From Sphingobacteriales bacterium (GTDB lineage: Bacteria; Bacteroidota; Bacteroidia; Chitinophagales; Chitinophagaceae), in assembly GCA_016192105.1 (NCBI GenBank), contig JACPUV010000031.1, positions 1-64,000 of the forward strand: 64,000 nucleotides of DNA, read 5' to 3'. Below the pieces are notes generated by a model, which was not told where the DNA came from, ran no database searches, and was given only the letters and a program-made list of their open reading frames with translations. Each line of letters starts with the position of its first letter. Position 1 is the stretch's first letter. Made by a program: the position numbers and the translations under genes. Below, in pieces: positions 9,707-17,485 of the stretch.

Positions 9707-9906
9707 CACAACATTGGTATTGCCAATAGTGGGGCTTGACATTGGAACAATCAGCAGCGTAATTCTGTTGTACTGCGGTTCGGGGCTCGACGAATAAAGC
9801 CCAGCTTTAGTTCTTAATATTTAACTTTATCAAAAAGCCAGGCAGCGGTTCCGGCGGACGGAATTCTATTTCCCCACCATCGGCAATACCCCGGCGTTGG
9901 CCGCTA
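9707..9906 (+). repeat. ~200-bp element with terminal inverted repeats, copy 1
   Basis: The ends are near-perfect inverted repeats: GGTATTGCCAATAGTGGGG at 9716-9734 and CCCCACCATCGGCAATACC at 9872-9890 pair at 17 of 19 positions. An inner CTTTAG/CTAAAG type stem is also present. A closely similar copy lies in the opposite orientation at 48664-48868. The left end begins 13 bp after the HNH stop and the right end (GTTGGCCGCTAT) stops 25 bp before the next ATG. This gene-element-gene arrangement recalls integron cassette sites, but the boundary sequences do not fit the classical attC core exactly. Confidence 0.8.
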
Positions 9907-9930
9907 TATTAAAACAACTTAATCATTCAA

Positions 9931-10818
9931 ATGGGACATTGGGGAACAGGAATATCATCAAACGACACCTTTATGGAAGTATATGAGACATACTTTCATT
10001 ACTATAATCACAACTTGTCCATTGCTGACATTAAAGAAAGATTAAAGTCTGATTTTGCAGAGACAATATCTAATATGCAAACAGCAAACGACTATTGGTT
10101 TGCTTTGGCTAAGGCGCTTTGGGAATGCAAAGAGTTAGACACCTACACCTTTGAAAAGGTAAAAGCAATTATAGAAAGCAGGCTGGACTTAAAAATTTGG
10201 CGAGAGTTGGAAGCATCAGAAAAAGATTTAAAGGCAAGAGAAAAAGCTCTTGCTAATTTTCTTGCAACAATTTCAACTGAAAAGGAGAAGCCCAAGGCAA
10301 GAAAGAAAATTATTTACTACTCAGGTTATTATGATAAAGGAACATGCCTCGCAATTAAAATGAAGAATGGTAACTATGGAGGGCTTTTAGTTCTTGAAAA
10401 GGAGTATGATACATTGGAAGGGGCAAATTATGTTGCAGCTACTAATATAAATTTGGCACGGGTTCCAACGACTGACGATTTTAAAAAAGCCAAAATCTTG
10501 ACTGGTAGGCATACTGATTCTCTTGGTTATTTTCGAGAATACTTTTGGATATTCGTTTTCGAGGCAAAATATAAACGATATAACAAGGAAATTGACAACT
10601 GCTTTATCAATGTAGGTACTATCCCCATTGGCAGAGTTTTTGAAAAGCATTTTGAAACACCCTTTCAACACAGTGACATTTGGACTCACTGGATAAATGT
10701 GGTGGAAGAAGCACTAAACAAAATAAGCAATGGAGAAAAGGAAAATATATCTGCAACCGTTGAAGAGTGGATTAACAATACAGCAGCCAACAAAAGTAGT
10801 GCTACACGCGGGGCTTGA
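9931..10818 (+). CDS. DUF4259-like protein of unknown function (MGHWGTG start)
   Basis: 295 residues beginning MGHWGTGISSNDTF, a start resembling small DUF4259-type proteins (MG-WGTG---ND), followed by a helical region with a charged stretch (about 85-130, EASEKDLKAREKALANFLAT). The second half (about 135-270) is alpha/beta with a KIIYYSGYYDKGTCLAIKMK-type strand pattern. No catalytic residues were recognised. Codon use is AT-rich like the two preceding genes. The last codons (AANKSSATRGA) are encoded by sequence related to the left end of the neighbouring inverted-repeat element (GGGGCTTGACA), so the C-terminus may have been altered by the element. Confidence 0.65.
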   Translation: MGHWGTGISSNDTFMEVYETYFHYYNHNLSIADIKERLKSDFAETISNMQTANDYWFALAKALWECKELDTYTFEKVKAIIESRLDLKIWRELEASEKDLKAREKALANFLATISTEKEKPKARKKIIYYSGYYDKGTCLAIKMKNGNYGGLLVLEKEYDTLEGANYVAATNINLARVPTTDDFKKAKILTGRHTDSLGYFREYFWIFVFEAKYKRYNKEIDNCFINVGTIPIGRVFEKHFETPFQHSDIWTHWINVVEEALNKISNGEKENISATVEEWINNTAANKSSATRGA

Positions 10819-10894
10819 CACTTAAACAGGCGGTATCCGGATTCTCCGGTTTCATTACAAGCTATCCCTAAAGCCGCTATAAAGTAATAGCCGG

Positions 10895-10941
10895 TAAGAC
10901 GGGAAGTATTGGCTTCCAACTACTACTTGCTTACCGTCTTA
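10895..10941. repeat. Inverted repeat TAAGACGG/CCGTCTTA
   Basis: TAAGACGG at 10895-10902 pairs with CCGTCTTA at 10934-10941, and a smaller GGAAG/CTTCC stem lies inside. There is no following T-run on either strand, so it is not a clear terminator. It marks the right edge of the AT-rich island. Confidence 0.5.
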
Positions 10942-10992
10942 TCGCCTTCCCGGCAAAAAATACTTTTGAGATGGCTTCCGGTCAATGGGTTT

Positions 10993-11027
10993 ATAAAAAT
11001 ACCGGACTGCAGAACTTGCCCGGTATT
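10993..11027 (-). terminator. Rho-independent terminator of the 11040-11750 gene
   Basis: Read on the minus strand, AATACCGG and CCGGTATT form an 8-bp stem immediately followed by TTTTTA. It starts 13 bp past the stop codon of the minus-strand gene at 11040. Confidence 0.75.
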
Positions 11028-11039
11028 ATCCCGGTCGGG

Positions 11040-11750
11040 TTATAATTTCGCCTTCCACTCATTATATTTCATTACTACCATAAAAAGGCTTTCTTTTTTC
11101 CCCAAGGTTTTGATAAAATCCTCTTCCAGTTCAAGGTACTTTATAGCGTCCGGTAATTTCATCAGGAGAGGGTATTGGTCCGATATATAAATAAACCCTT
11201 TGGATGGGTGCTGGAAGACAATATCCCTTTTTGTACCATTGCCATCATATTCGGTCCTGCCATTATTCTTTTTCGACATTTCAATTTCCTGGAACAGGGA
11301 ATAGACGGGAAGGGCGCCGTTCAGGCTGCGCAGGACAAAATAGACGCCATCCGGCGCCACATCACCGGTGGCGGGAATCAGGTATAGCTGCTTATTGGCA
11401 CTTGCGTCCCAGGTTATAAAGTCATAGGAATGGCCATTGTATGTAAAACCGAAGCCCTTTACTTTCAGGCGGTCTGTCTTTTTGTACTTAATCCCGTCTT
11501 CCGAAAATTTAAAGTCGAAGGTCAGTTTGCTGTATTCGATCGCTGCGGATTCGTCCGGCACTTTTCCGGAAAGCGGATCGAAGTTTTGACCGGAGGAGGC
11601 CCCGATTTTTATTTTTGGTTTAAGGGGGACCTGTATTTTACCACGGATCGTGTCTCCTTTTTTGCTGATATAATAGCCGTCGGATTCCTGGGCCATTATT
11701 GCTGACATACTGAAAAGTGAAAGGAGCAGGATAGGGAAGATTTTTTTCAT
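11040..11750 (-). CDS. Secreted protein of unknown function
   Basis: About 236 residues, starting at the Met that opens a clean signal peptide (MKKIFPILLLSLFSMSAIMAQ). An in-frame Met nine codons upstream would spoil it. The mature part is strand-rich (GYYISKKGDTIRGKIQVP, YKKTDRLKVKGFGFTYNG, GVYFVLRSLNGALPVYSL) and ends with a charged helix. The layout matches secreted Bacteroidota proteins of unknown function whose early region reads GyyI...GDTI.GkI. No catalytic motif was found. It is a single gene with its own terminator. Confidence 0.7.
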   Translation of the reverse strand: MKKIFPILLLSLFSMSAIMAQESDGYYISKKGDTIRGKIQVPLKPKIKIGASSGQNFDPLSGKVPDESAAIEYSKLTFDFKFSEDGIKYKKTDRLKVKGFGFTYNGHSYDFITWDASANKQLYLIPATGDVAPDGVYFVLRSLNGALPVYSLFQEIEMSKKNNGRTEYDGNGTKRDIVFQHPSKGFIYISDQYPLLMKLPDAIKYLELEEDFIKTLGKKESLFMVVMKYNEWKAKL

Positions 11751-11965
11751 GCAGGTAAAATAAGAAAAAGGGCCCAAAACTCATTGTGCCGCTGGTAAAG
11801 CCCGGATGAAATCCAGTTGTTTCCGCGGCCTGGCAGCGGGAAAATCCGGCAGCCCTGGGAGTACCGCCGGTGAGGTCATTATGGCAGAAATAAAGGATGC
11901 TTTCAGCAATAGCACAACAGTTAAAATGGGTGACGTTCAAAAAGAAGGGGTTCACCATCAGAAGG

Positions 11966-11997
11966 TACAAAAAGCCCTCTCGGGGGAAAGGGCTTTC
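11966..11997 (-). terminator. Terminator downstream of the GLPGLI gene
   Basis: AAAGCCCT at 11971-11978 pairs with AGGGCTTT at 11989-11996. On the minus strand the stem is followed by TTTTTGT, about 20 bp after the stop codon of the 12016 gene. Confidence 0.8.
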
Positions 11998-12015
11998 TTA
12001 TGATTGATACGCTGA

Positions 12016-12822
12016 TTAATTCATCCGGATCACCCGTTGCCCTCCCGAATTATTCCGGCTCATTTCTTCCAGCATTTTATCCCGCTCTTTTTTAAATTCT
12101 TCCTGGGTGTATTTTTTCTTACCCGTGGGTTCTTTTACAACCGCCAGGTCGGCGGTTTCGGAAAGGCTGCTGGCCTTATAAACCTGGTCGCCGTTTCTGA
12201 TATCCAGTTCGAGAATGAGACCGGGCAATTGCCCCTGGAATTCAGAAGGTCCGGCGGATACGGGGATATCCATCGCAAACCAGGCCAGGATCTTGGCGGT
12301 GTCATCGATTTCTTTTCTCTCTACCTTGCCATTGTCCATATTCATCGTCATGCGTTTGCTGATCCGGACGGCTTCCGCCAGCATGCAATTGTGGTTGAGG
12401 ATGGTCTTTGATTCGCCGGTCATCTTCCACCTGAGTTTTGTGATGGTATCGTCAATAATAAAGATCTTGTCGAATAATTCTCTTTTCTCCACCCGGCGGC
12501 CCTTGTCAAAATTATTGTACAGCACATCGTTGCTGCCGGCCACGAACATTCTTACCTGCATTCCTTCGCCACCGATGGAAGCGCCATCGTCATCATTTTC
12601 CTGCTCGGCCTGTTTCCAGAGCGATTGGTTGTTGCCGAATACCAGTTCGTATTTATCCGTACGGCTGCTGGGCATCTGCTGCTCCATGCCGCCGGGCATA
12701 CCGGAAAAACTGAATTGCAGTTTGACCGTGCGGTCATAAGTGACTTTTCCCTGTTTTTGCTGGGCCTGCATTGAAATTACTGCGAACAATAACCCGGTGG
12801 CAGTCATCCAATATTTTCTCAT
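12016..12822 (-). CDS. GLPGLI family protein
   Basis: 268 residues with a signal peptide (about 1-20, ending SMQAQQK). It is a member of the Bacteroidota GLPGLI family: the signature appears as QGQLPGLILELDI near residue 205, preceded by the typical KILAWFAMDIPVSAGPSEFQ segment. Members are exported and of unknown function, often thought to act with outer-membrane proteins. The gene is divergent from the histidine kinase at 12949, so the two-component pair may control it; that is inferred from position only. Confidence 0.88.
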   Translation of the reverse strand: MRKYWMTATGLLFAVISMQAQQKQGKVTYDRTVKLQFSFSGMPGGMEQQMPSSRTDKYELVFGNNQSLWKQAEQENDDDGASIGGEGMQVRMFVAGSNDVLYNNFDKGRRVEKRELFDKIFIIDDTITKLRWKMTGESKTILNHNCMLAEAVRISKRMTMNMDNGKVERKEIDDTAKILAWFAMDIPVSAGPSEFQGQLPGLILELDIRNGDQVYKASSLSETADLAVVKEPTGKKKYTQEEFKKERDKMLEEMSRNNSGGQRVIRMN

Positions 12823-12933
12823 GGTTTAATAATTTGTCCAAAACTAAATCCCCTTGTTCTCCCCGGAGGTTAAGCCACCTTTCATTAAGGTTAATAAAGG
12901 TTAAGAGCCCTTTTCCCGGGCTGGGGGATTGCC

Positions 12934-12941
12934 TACTTTTG
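12934..12941 (+). promoter_or_regulatory. Bacteroidota -7 box TACTTTTG for the kinase operon
   Basis: An exact TAnnTTTG match lies 19 bp downstream of a TTTT (12911-12914) that can serve as the -33 element. The box ends 7 bp before the kinase ATG, so the transcript should be nearly leaderless. Confidence 0.65.
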
Positions 12942-12948
12942 TTGGGCA

Positions 12949-14430
12949 ATGAGACGCCGCCGGTTAATACCCGCTTCTTTCCTGATGCTGATTTCCATCC
13001 TGGGGATCGCTGCCTTCCAGTTTTACTGGCTGAAGCAGAACTATGACCGGGAAGAAAAAGGACTGTCCATCCGGGCCGAAATGCTGTTCCGCGAATCGGT
13101 GTTCAAACTGCAGGTATCCAAACTGAAACTGGACGGTGTACGATCTGACAGTACGGGAGATAAAGGGGTGCGGATCTTTATCGGGGATGAAAAAAAAACC
13201 AGGTTCCGGTACCGCCCCAATGAAGAAGTGGTCTCCACCATCAATGTGATCCGGGATAAACTGGCCGATTCCTTCCGGAAGGATGATTCAAAAGAGAAGA
13301 AGGCCATGCTGATCTCGATGCAGGCTTCGTCGGATATGACTGCCGGTAAGGATTCCCTGAAATTCGATATGGATATCCCTCCTCCGCCCGGCCCGGGAAA
13401 TCATTTCATTAATCTCCTGTATGGAGTGGATTCGCTCCAGGACAGCCTGCGGGTTTCCGAAATCGATTCCGTTTACAGGATGGCGCTTAAAAAACAAGGG
13501 CTTTTCCTTCCTTTTACGATCACCCGGAAAGAAGAGGCCGGGGATCTTGAAAAGGAAGAAATCAACAGGATCACGATCGGGCTGGCCCACCCGATCTCGT
13601 ACACTCTGCATTTGGGCAATACCTTTCCTTACCTGCTCCGCCGGATCGCCCAGCCCATACTTTTCTCCCTGCTCTTGCTGGGTATTACCATCCTGGCCTT
13701 CGTGCTGTTGTATAAGAACCTGCTGAAGCAACGGCGGCTGGCGGAACTGAAGAATGAGTTTATCAGCAATATCACCCACGAACTGAAAACGCCGATTGCC
13801 ACTGTGGGAGTGGCCATCGAGGCCTTAAAGAGTTTCAATGCCATCGGGGACCCGGCCCGCAGCAGGGAATACCTGGATATTTCACAAAATGAATTGCAGC
13901 GCCTGAGCCTGCTGGTGGATAAAGTGCTCAAACTTTCCATGTTTGAAAACCAGGGGATCGAACTGAAGTATGAAACCGTCAACCTGCGGGGACTGGTAAC
14001 CGAAGTGCTGGAATCCCTGAAACTGCAACTGGAAAAAAGCCGGGCGGAAGTGTCGGTGCAGTATGAAGGAGATACAACAATGCAGGGAGACCGCCTGCAT
14101 TTGCTCAGTGTGGTATTTAACCTGCTGGACAATGCCATCAAGTACAGCAGGGAGCATCCCGTGATCAGCATTAACCTGAAGGGAGATGAAAACAGTATCG
14201 TCTTACTGGTACAGGACAATGGGATCGGGATCGCCCCCGAATACCAGGACAAGGTATTTGAGAAATTCTTCCGGGTGCCGCACGGGGATACGCACAATGC
14301 AAAGGGGTACGGGCTGGGACTGAGTTATGTGGCCCAGGTGATTAAAAAGCACAAGGGAACCATTGCCGTCGTATCCGAACCCGGAAAGGGAACATTGTTT
14401 ACTATCCGTTTACCAAAAAATGCAGCATGA
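12949..14430 (+). CDS. Sensor histidine kinase
   Basis: 493-residue membrane sensor kinase. TM1 is at about 8-28 and TM2 at about 236-258 (ILFSLLLLGITILAFVLLY), enclosing a ~200-residue periplasmic sensor with no recognised fold. There is no clear HAMP domain. HisKA follows with phospho-acceptor His277 in SNITHELKTPIA, then HATPase_c with an N box (LLDNAIKYS), a G1 box (DNGIGI) and a G2-like box (GYGLGLSYV). Its last four bases overlap the response regulator start (ATGA), so the two are translationally coupled partners. The stimulus is unknown. Confidence 0.93.
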   Translation: MRRRRLIPASFLMLISILGIAAFQFYWLKQNYDREEKGLSIRAEMLFRESVFKLQVSKLKLDGVRSDSTGDKGVRIFIGDEKKTRFRYRPNEEVVSTINVIRDKLADSFRKDDSKEKKAMLISMQASSDMTAGKDSLKFDMDIPPPPGPGNHFINLLYGVDSLQDSLRVSEIDSVYRMALKKQGLFLPFTITRKEEAGDLEKEEINRITIGLAHPISYTLHLGNTFPYLLRRIAQPILFSLLLLGITILAFVLLYKNLLKQRRLAELKNEFISNITHELKTPIATVGVAIEALKSFNAIGDPARSREYLDISQNELQRLSLLVDKVLKLSMFENQGIELKYETVNLRGLVTEVLESLKLQLEKSRAEVSVQYEGDTTMQGDRLHLLSVVFNLLDNAIKYSREHPVISINLKGDENSIVLLVQDNGIGIAPEYQDKVFEKFFRVPHGDTHNAKGYGLGLSYVAQVIKKHKGTIAVVSEPGKGTLFTIRLPKNAA

Positions 14431-15116
14431 GCCAGACCAGAATATTATATGCAGAGGATGAACTCTTTCTCGGGAAGATCGTCCGGGAAAGCCTCGAAAG
14501 CCGGGGTTTTGAAGTGATCATGGAAGAGGATGGCGGCAAAGTAACGGACCTGTTTAAAAAAACAAAACCCGATATCTGTGTGCTGGATGTGATGCTGCCC
14601 AATAAAGACGGTTTTACCATTGCGGATGAGATCCGGGAACTGGACGAGGAAGTGCCCCTTATTTTCCTGACGGCAAAAACACAGACGGAAGATGTGGTGA
14701 AAGGCTTTACCGTGGGAGGCAATGATTATATCCGCAAGCCCTTCAGTATGGAAGAACTGATCATCCGGATTCAGCACCTGCTCCGGAATAAAATAACGCC
14801 CCCCCAAAAATTAAACGGCGGGGTGGTTACCATGGGTAAATTCAGTTTCCGGCTTAACCGCCAGGTGCTCAGCAACGGGAAAGAAGATAGAAAACTTTCT
14901 TTCCGCGAAAGTGAACTGCTGAAACTGTTATACGAAAACCGCGACCGGATCATTGACCGCCGCGATATCCTCAACCTGCTTTGGGGCAATGACTCTTTTT
15001 TCAACAGCCGCAATCTCGATGTCTATATCACCAAACTCCGGGGTTTCCTGAAAGAAGACCCTTCCCTGGAAATCATTACGATCAAGGGGGTGGGTTACCG
15101 GTTTGTAGTTAGTTAG
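14427..15116 (+). CDS. Response regulator, OmpR/PhoB type
   Basis: 229 residues. The receiver domain (about 4-118) has phospho-acceptor Asp54 in CVLDVMLPNKDG, the acidic pair near residue 10 (AEDE), and the switch Thr and Lys in FLTAKTQ. A winged-helix DNA-binding domain (about 130-229) contains LSFRESELLKLLYENRDRII and ends IKGVGYRFVVS, typical of OmpR-type outputs. It is the cognate partner of the kinase that overlaps it by four bases. The final codons run into a short 7-nt array (15116-15136). Confidence 0.94.
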   Translation: MSQTRILYAEDELFLGKIVRESLESRGFEVIMEEDGGKVTDLFKKTKPDICVLDVMLPNKDGFTIADEIRELDEEVPLIFLTAKTQTEDVVKGFTVGGNDYIRKPFSMEELIIRIQHLLRNKITPPQKLNGGVVTMGKFSFRLNRQVLSNGKEDRKLSFRESELLKLLYENRDRIIDRRDILNLLWGNDSFFNSRNLDVYITKLRGFLKEDPSLEIITIKGVGYRFVVS

Positions 15117-15136
15117 TAGCCTGTAGCCGGTAGTCC
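15116..15136. repeat. Short heptanucleotide array GTAGYCN
   Basis: Three 7-nt units, GTAGCCT, GTAGCCG and GTAGTCC, begin at the last base of the response regulator stop codon. Confidence 0.6.
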
Positions 15137-15141
15137 CGTTG

Positions 15142-15169
15142 CCCGGGTATTATTTTTGCAATACCTGGG
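15142..15169. terminator. Stem-loop between convergent genes
   Basis: CCCGGGTATT and AATACCTGGG form a 10-bp stem (one G-T pair) around an ATTTTTGC loop, between the response regulator and the convergent cytochrome gene. It lacks a strong T-run on either side; a terminator role is likely from position. Confidence 0.5.
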
Positions 15170-15210
15170 TTACGTTTATGAATTTCAATAATCAGTCAAT
15201 ACCCCGTTTT

Positions 15211-16188
15211 CTACCGGGGATATTTTTCCACTTTGTTTGACACCGGCTTCAATGACTTCAGGTAGGCATAGATCGCTTTCAGGTCCTTGTCCTCCATTCC
15301 CGCATAATCAGAGAGCGGCATGATGGTATTTTTCTTACCCGGATTGATAGCATAGTTTTTCTCTTCGCGGTAAAGTGTAAACTTATTCAGGAAGCGCTCT
15401 TCGGTCCAGGTGCCGAGCCCGGTGGCGGAATCGGGTGTGATATTGGCGGAATTCACTTTGAAATTTGGCACATTGAACGTATTGCCGCCGGCAAACATAC
15501 GGGGAAAATCGGGTTGCCCCTTAACAATGGGGGTATGACAGTTGACGCAGTCCGCCATGCCAGTCAGGTATTCACCGTATTTCACCGGGTCACTTTCCGG
15601 GGGGCGAACATTGCTGTCAACAGAGGGCTGTAAGGCCTGGGCGGGATAAGCCATGCTGATTGGTATCATCAGCTGGCGGGGCGGTACTTTATTATTAATC
15701 GGTTTTAAAGTCCGGAGGTATGCGATAATATTCAGCAGGTCCTCTTTGGCCATCCGGTTATATTGCGCATAAGGCATGATGGGGAATAAGGTATCTCCTT
15801 TTTTATTGATCCCCTGGGTAATGGCTCTTAATACTTCCTCATCGGTCCAGGCCCCAATTCCTGTTTCCCGGTCTGGTGTGATATTGCGGCTGAAAATAGT
15901 ACCCGGTATCGCATCGAGTATATTATGGTCAAATACGCCCCCGCCGCCACCTTCGGTACCGGGGACAACCGGACCGGAGAATTTGCTGAAATCTCTCATG
16001 CTGTGGCAATGGATACAGGCCGCCACATGATTGGCCAGGTAATCACCCCTTTCCACTGCTTTGGCCAGTGAGTCAGCCTTCGCTGTTTCGGGGGATGTTT
16101 TTTCAGTACTGTTATTATTACAGGAGGTAAACCAGGCGGCAACGGCTATGCAGGAGCACAGCGCTGCAAAAGCAATCAGCTTTTTCAT
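15211..16188 (-). CDS. Di-haem c-type cytochrome lipoprotein
   Basis: 325-residue exported cytochrome. An N-terminal hydrophobic segment ends in a lipobox (AAWFTSC, Cys23), so it should be lipid-anchored. Two class I cytochrome c domains follow, each with a CxxCH haem site: CIHCH at 58-62 and CVNCH at 214-218. Distal Met ligands are likely in IMPYAQY and IMPLSDY. Both halves share a sNITPD..tGiG.Wt motif, which points to an internal duplication and resembles cytochrome subunits of periplasmic alcohol or sugar dehydrogenases. No dehydrogenase lies beside it, so its electron partner is unknown. Confidence 0.9.
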   Translation of the reverse strand: MKKLIAFAALCSCIAVAAWFTSCNNNSTEKTSPETAKADSLAKAVERGDYLANHVAACIHCHSMRDFSKFSGPVVPGTEGGGGGVFDHNILDAIPGTIFSRNITPDRETGIGAWTDEEVLRAITQGINKKGDTLFPIMPYAQYNRMAKEDLLNIIAYLRTLKPINNKVPPRQLMIPISMAYPAQALQPSVDSNVRPPESDPVKYGEYLTGMADCVNCHTPIVKGQPDFPRMFAGGNTFNVPNFKVNSANITPDSATGLGTWTEERFLNKFTLYREEKNYAINPGKKNTIMPLSDYAGMEDKDLKAIYAYLKSLKPVSNKVEKYPR

Positions 16189-16267
16189 AACGTTGGTTGG
16201 TGTTTAGAGGTGATGGTGATCCGTGAAAAAAGATACGGAAGTATTTTTAGAACTCCAACTCTTTAGA

Positions 16268-17485
16268 TCAGAAGGCATAACCCATGCTAAAGGTCAGGGG
16301 GACCATCACCCCATCATTCTCAGGAAAGAGATTGCCGTTAGAGAAATGTGCAATCCGGATGCTGGCATTGATACTCTTCTTCTTACCTGCAAAAATGCCC
16401 ATACCCATCATGTCCTTAAACGTGAATTTCTGCCCTGTGGCCAGCCCGTCCATTTTGGGTTTGGAGATAAAGGAGGGGCCCGCCACCGAATACTCCAGGT
16501 AGAAGTCCAGCGATCTGGAACGGATTGTATGAAAGCGCATGACCGGGTAGGCGGAAACCGTGAAGAAACGGGTCTGGTCCCGGTTGGTCTTCCAGAAAGC
16601 AGCCTCCACGCCCCAATCCAGCGAAAACACTTTGCGGCTGTGAAAAAGATTACGCTGGTAACTGATCAGTAAACCATGCTTTGCTTTTACCTCTCCGCCC
16701 CAGAATATGGGAATAACCCCCTGCGATACGAATTTATTCACTCCATAACCCAGTACATTGATTGCATAGCCCAGGGACAGGACCTGTTTGGGAAAATGAT
16801 AACCCGCCGCTTTTACTTTCTCCACTCTTTCCTTTGAGAGCTCCCGCATAAAATAATGGAAGCCGGCCGAATAAAACAGGGTATGCGGCTGCATTTCTTT
16901 TTTGTTTTCCGGGGAATAGGTGGTACTCAGCTGCAGGTCCCATTTCGGATTTAATTTATACTGCAGACTGGCCCCGAATAAACCGGTGCCATAAGAGGCG
17001 CTCTTCACCACCGGCTGGTTATCCATTGTAAAACCCCGCCGCATGATCAGGGCCAGGCCCGCTTCGGTAAACAAACTGATCTTTTTAGCCAGGGGGATCT
17101 TCCCGGCGATGGTCAGCCCGGCTACATTCATCCACACGGTCATGGTCTTACCGCTGTTGTTTACATCCCGGTATTCCACCCATTTCACCGGGCGCATATA
17201 GGTGACCTGGGCTGAAATATTCTTATTGAACTCATGTCCCAGCAGGACGATCCGCACAGCCGTATGCGGTACTTTCACCGCACCCACCGTATTCCCGGGC
17301 AGGAGTTGCCGGGAGGAAAACGGGTATTGGATATAACCGATATTGACCCCGAAATAGGTATTCTTTAATGCGGGCGAATACTGGCCCCTGAATTCCTGGG
17401 CCGGAACAGAAAATGCGATAGAAAGCGCAAGGGAAAAAAATGCAATAAAAGGGTAACGGGTCTTCATTGAGTTCCTTGTTTTCAT
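16268..17485 (-). CDS. Acyloxyacyl hydrolase / PagL-like outer-membrane protein
   Basis: 405 residues with a signal peptide after a short basic start (FIAFFSLALSIAFSVPAQ), then strand-rich barrel sequence. The C-terminal end reads IRIAHFSNGNLFPENDG and finishes on aromatic GYAF. The His, Ser and downstream Glu match the catalytic layout of PagL-type lipid A 3-O-deacylases. It is longer than canonical PagL (~150 residues) and may comprise two barrel-like halves, with the enzyme-like one at the C-terminus. The ATG overlaps the stop of the upstream nagA-like gene (ATGA), so the two are coupled. This start adds six residues before a second Met. Confidence 0.75.
   Translation of the reverse strand: MKTRNSMKTRYPFIAFFSLALSIAFSVPAQEFRGQYSPALKNTYFGVNIGYIQYPFSSRQLLPGNTVGAVKVPHTAVRIVLLGHEFNKNISAQVTYMRPVKWVEYRDVNNSGKTMTVWMNVAGLTIAGKIPLAKKISLFTEAGLALIMRRGFTMDNQPVVKSASYGTGLFGASLQYKLNPKWDLQLSTTYSPENKKEMQPHTLFYSAGFHYFMRELSKERVEKVKAAGYHFPKQVLSLGYAINVLGYGVNKFVSQGVIPIFWGGEVKAKHGLLISYQRNLFHSRKVFSLDWGVEAAFWKTNRDQTRFFTVSAYPVMRFHTIRSRSLDFYLEYSVAGPSFISKPKMDGLATGQKFTFKDMMGMGIFAGKKKSINASIRIAHFSNGNLFPENDGVMVPLTFSMGYAF

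Noticed and set aside
9707..9906. Canonical integron attC site
   Set aside because: Size and palindromic ends are suggestive, but the ends do not satisfy the RYYYAAC...GTTRRRY core and no integron integrase is in the window. Kept only as cassette-like.
7714..10818. Classical prophage or integrative element
   Set aside because: No integrase, transposase, tRNA attachment site or structural phage gene was seen in or near the AT-rich island.
11806..12003. Small plus-strand open frame between two minus-strand genes
   Set aside because: It runs through the terminator of the GLPGLI gene and has no coding features.
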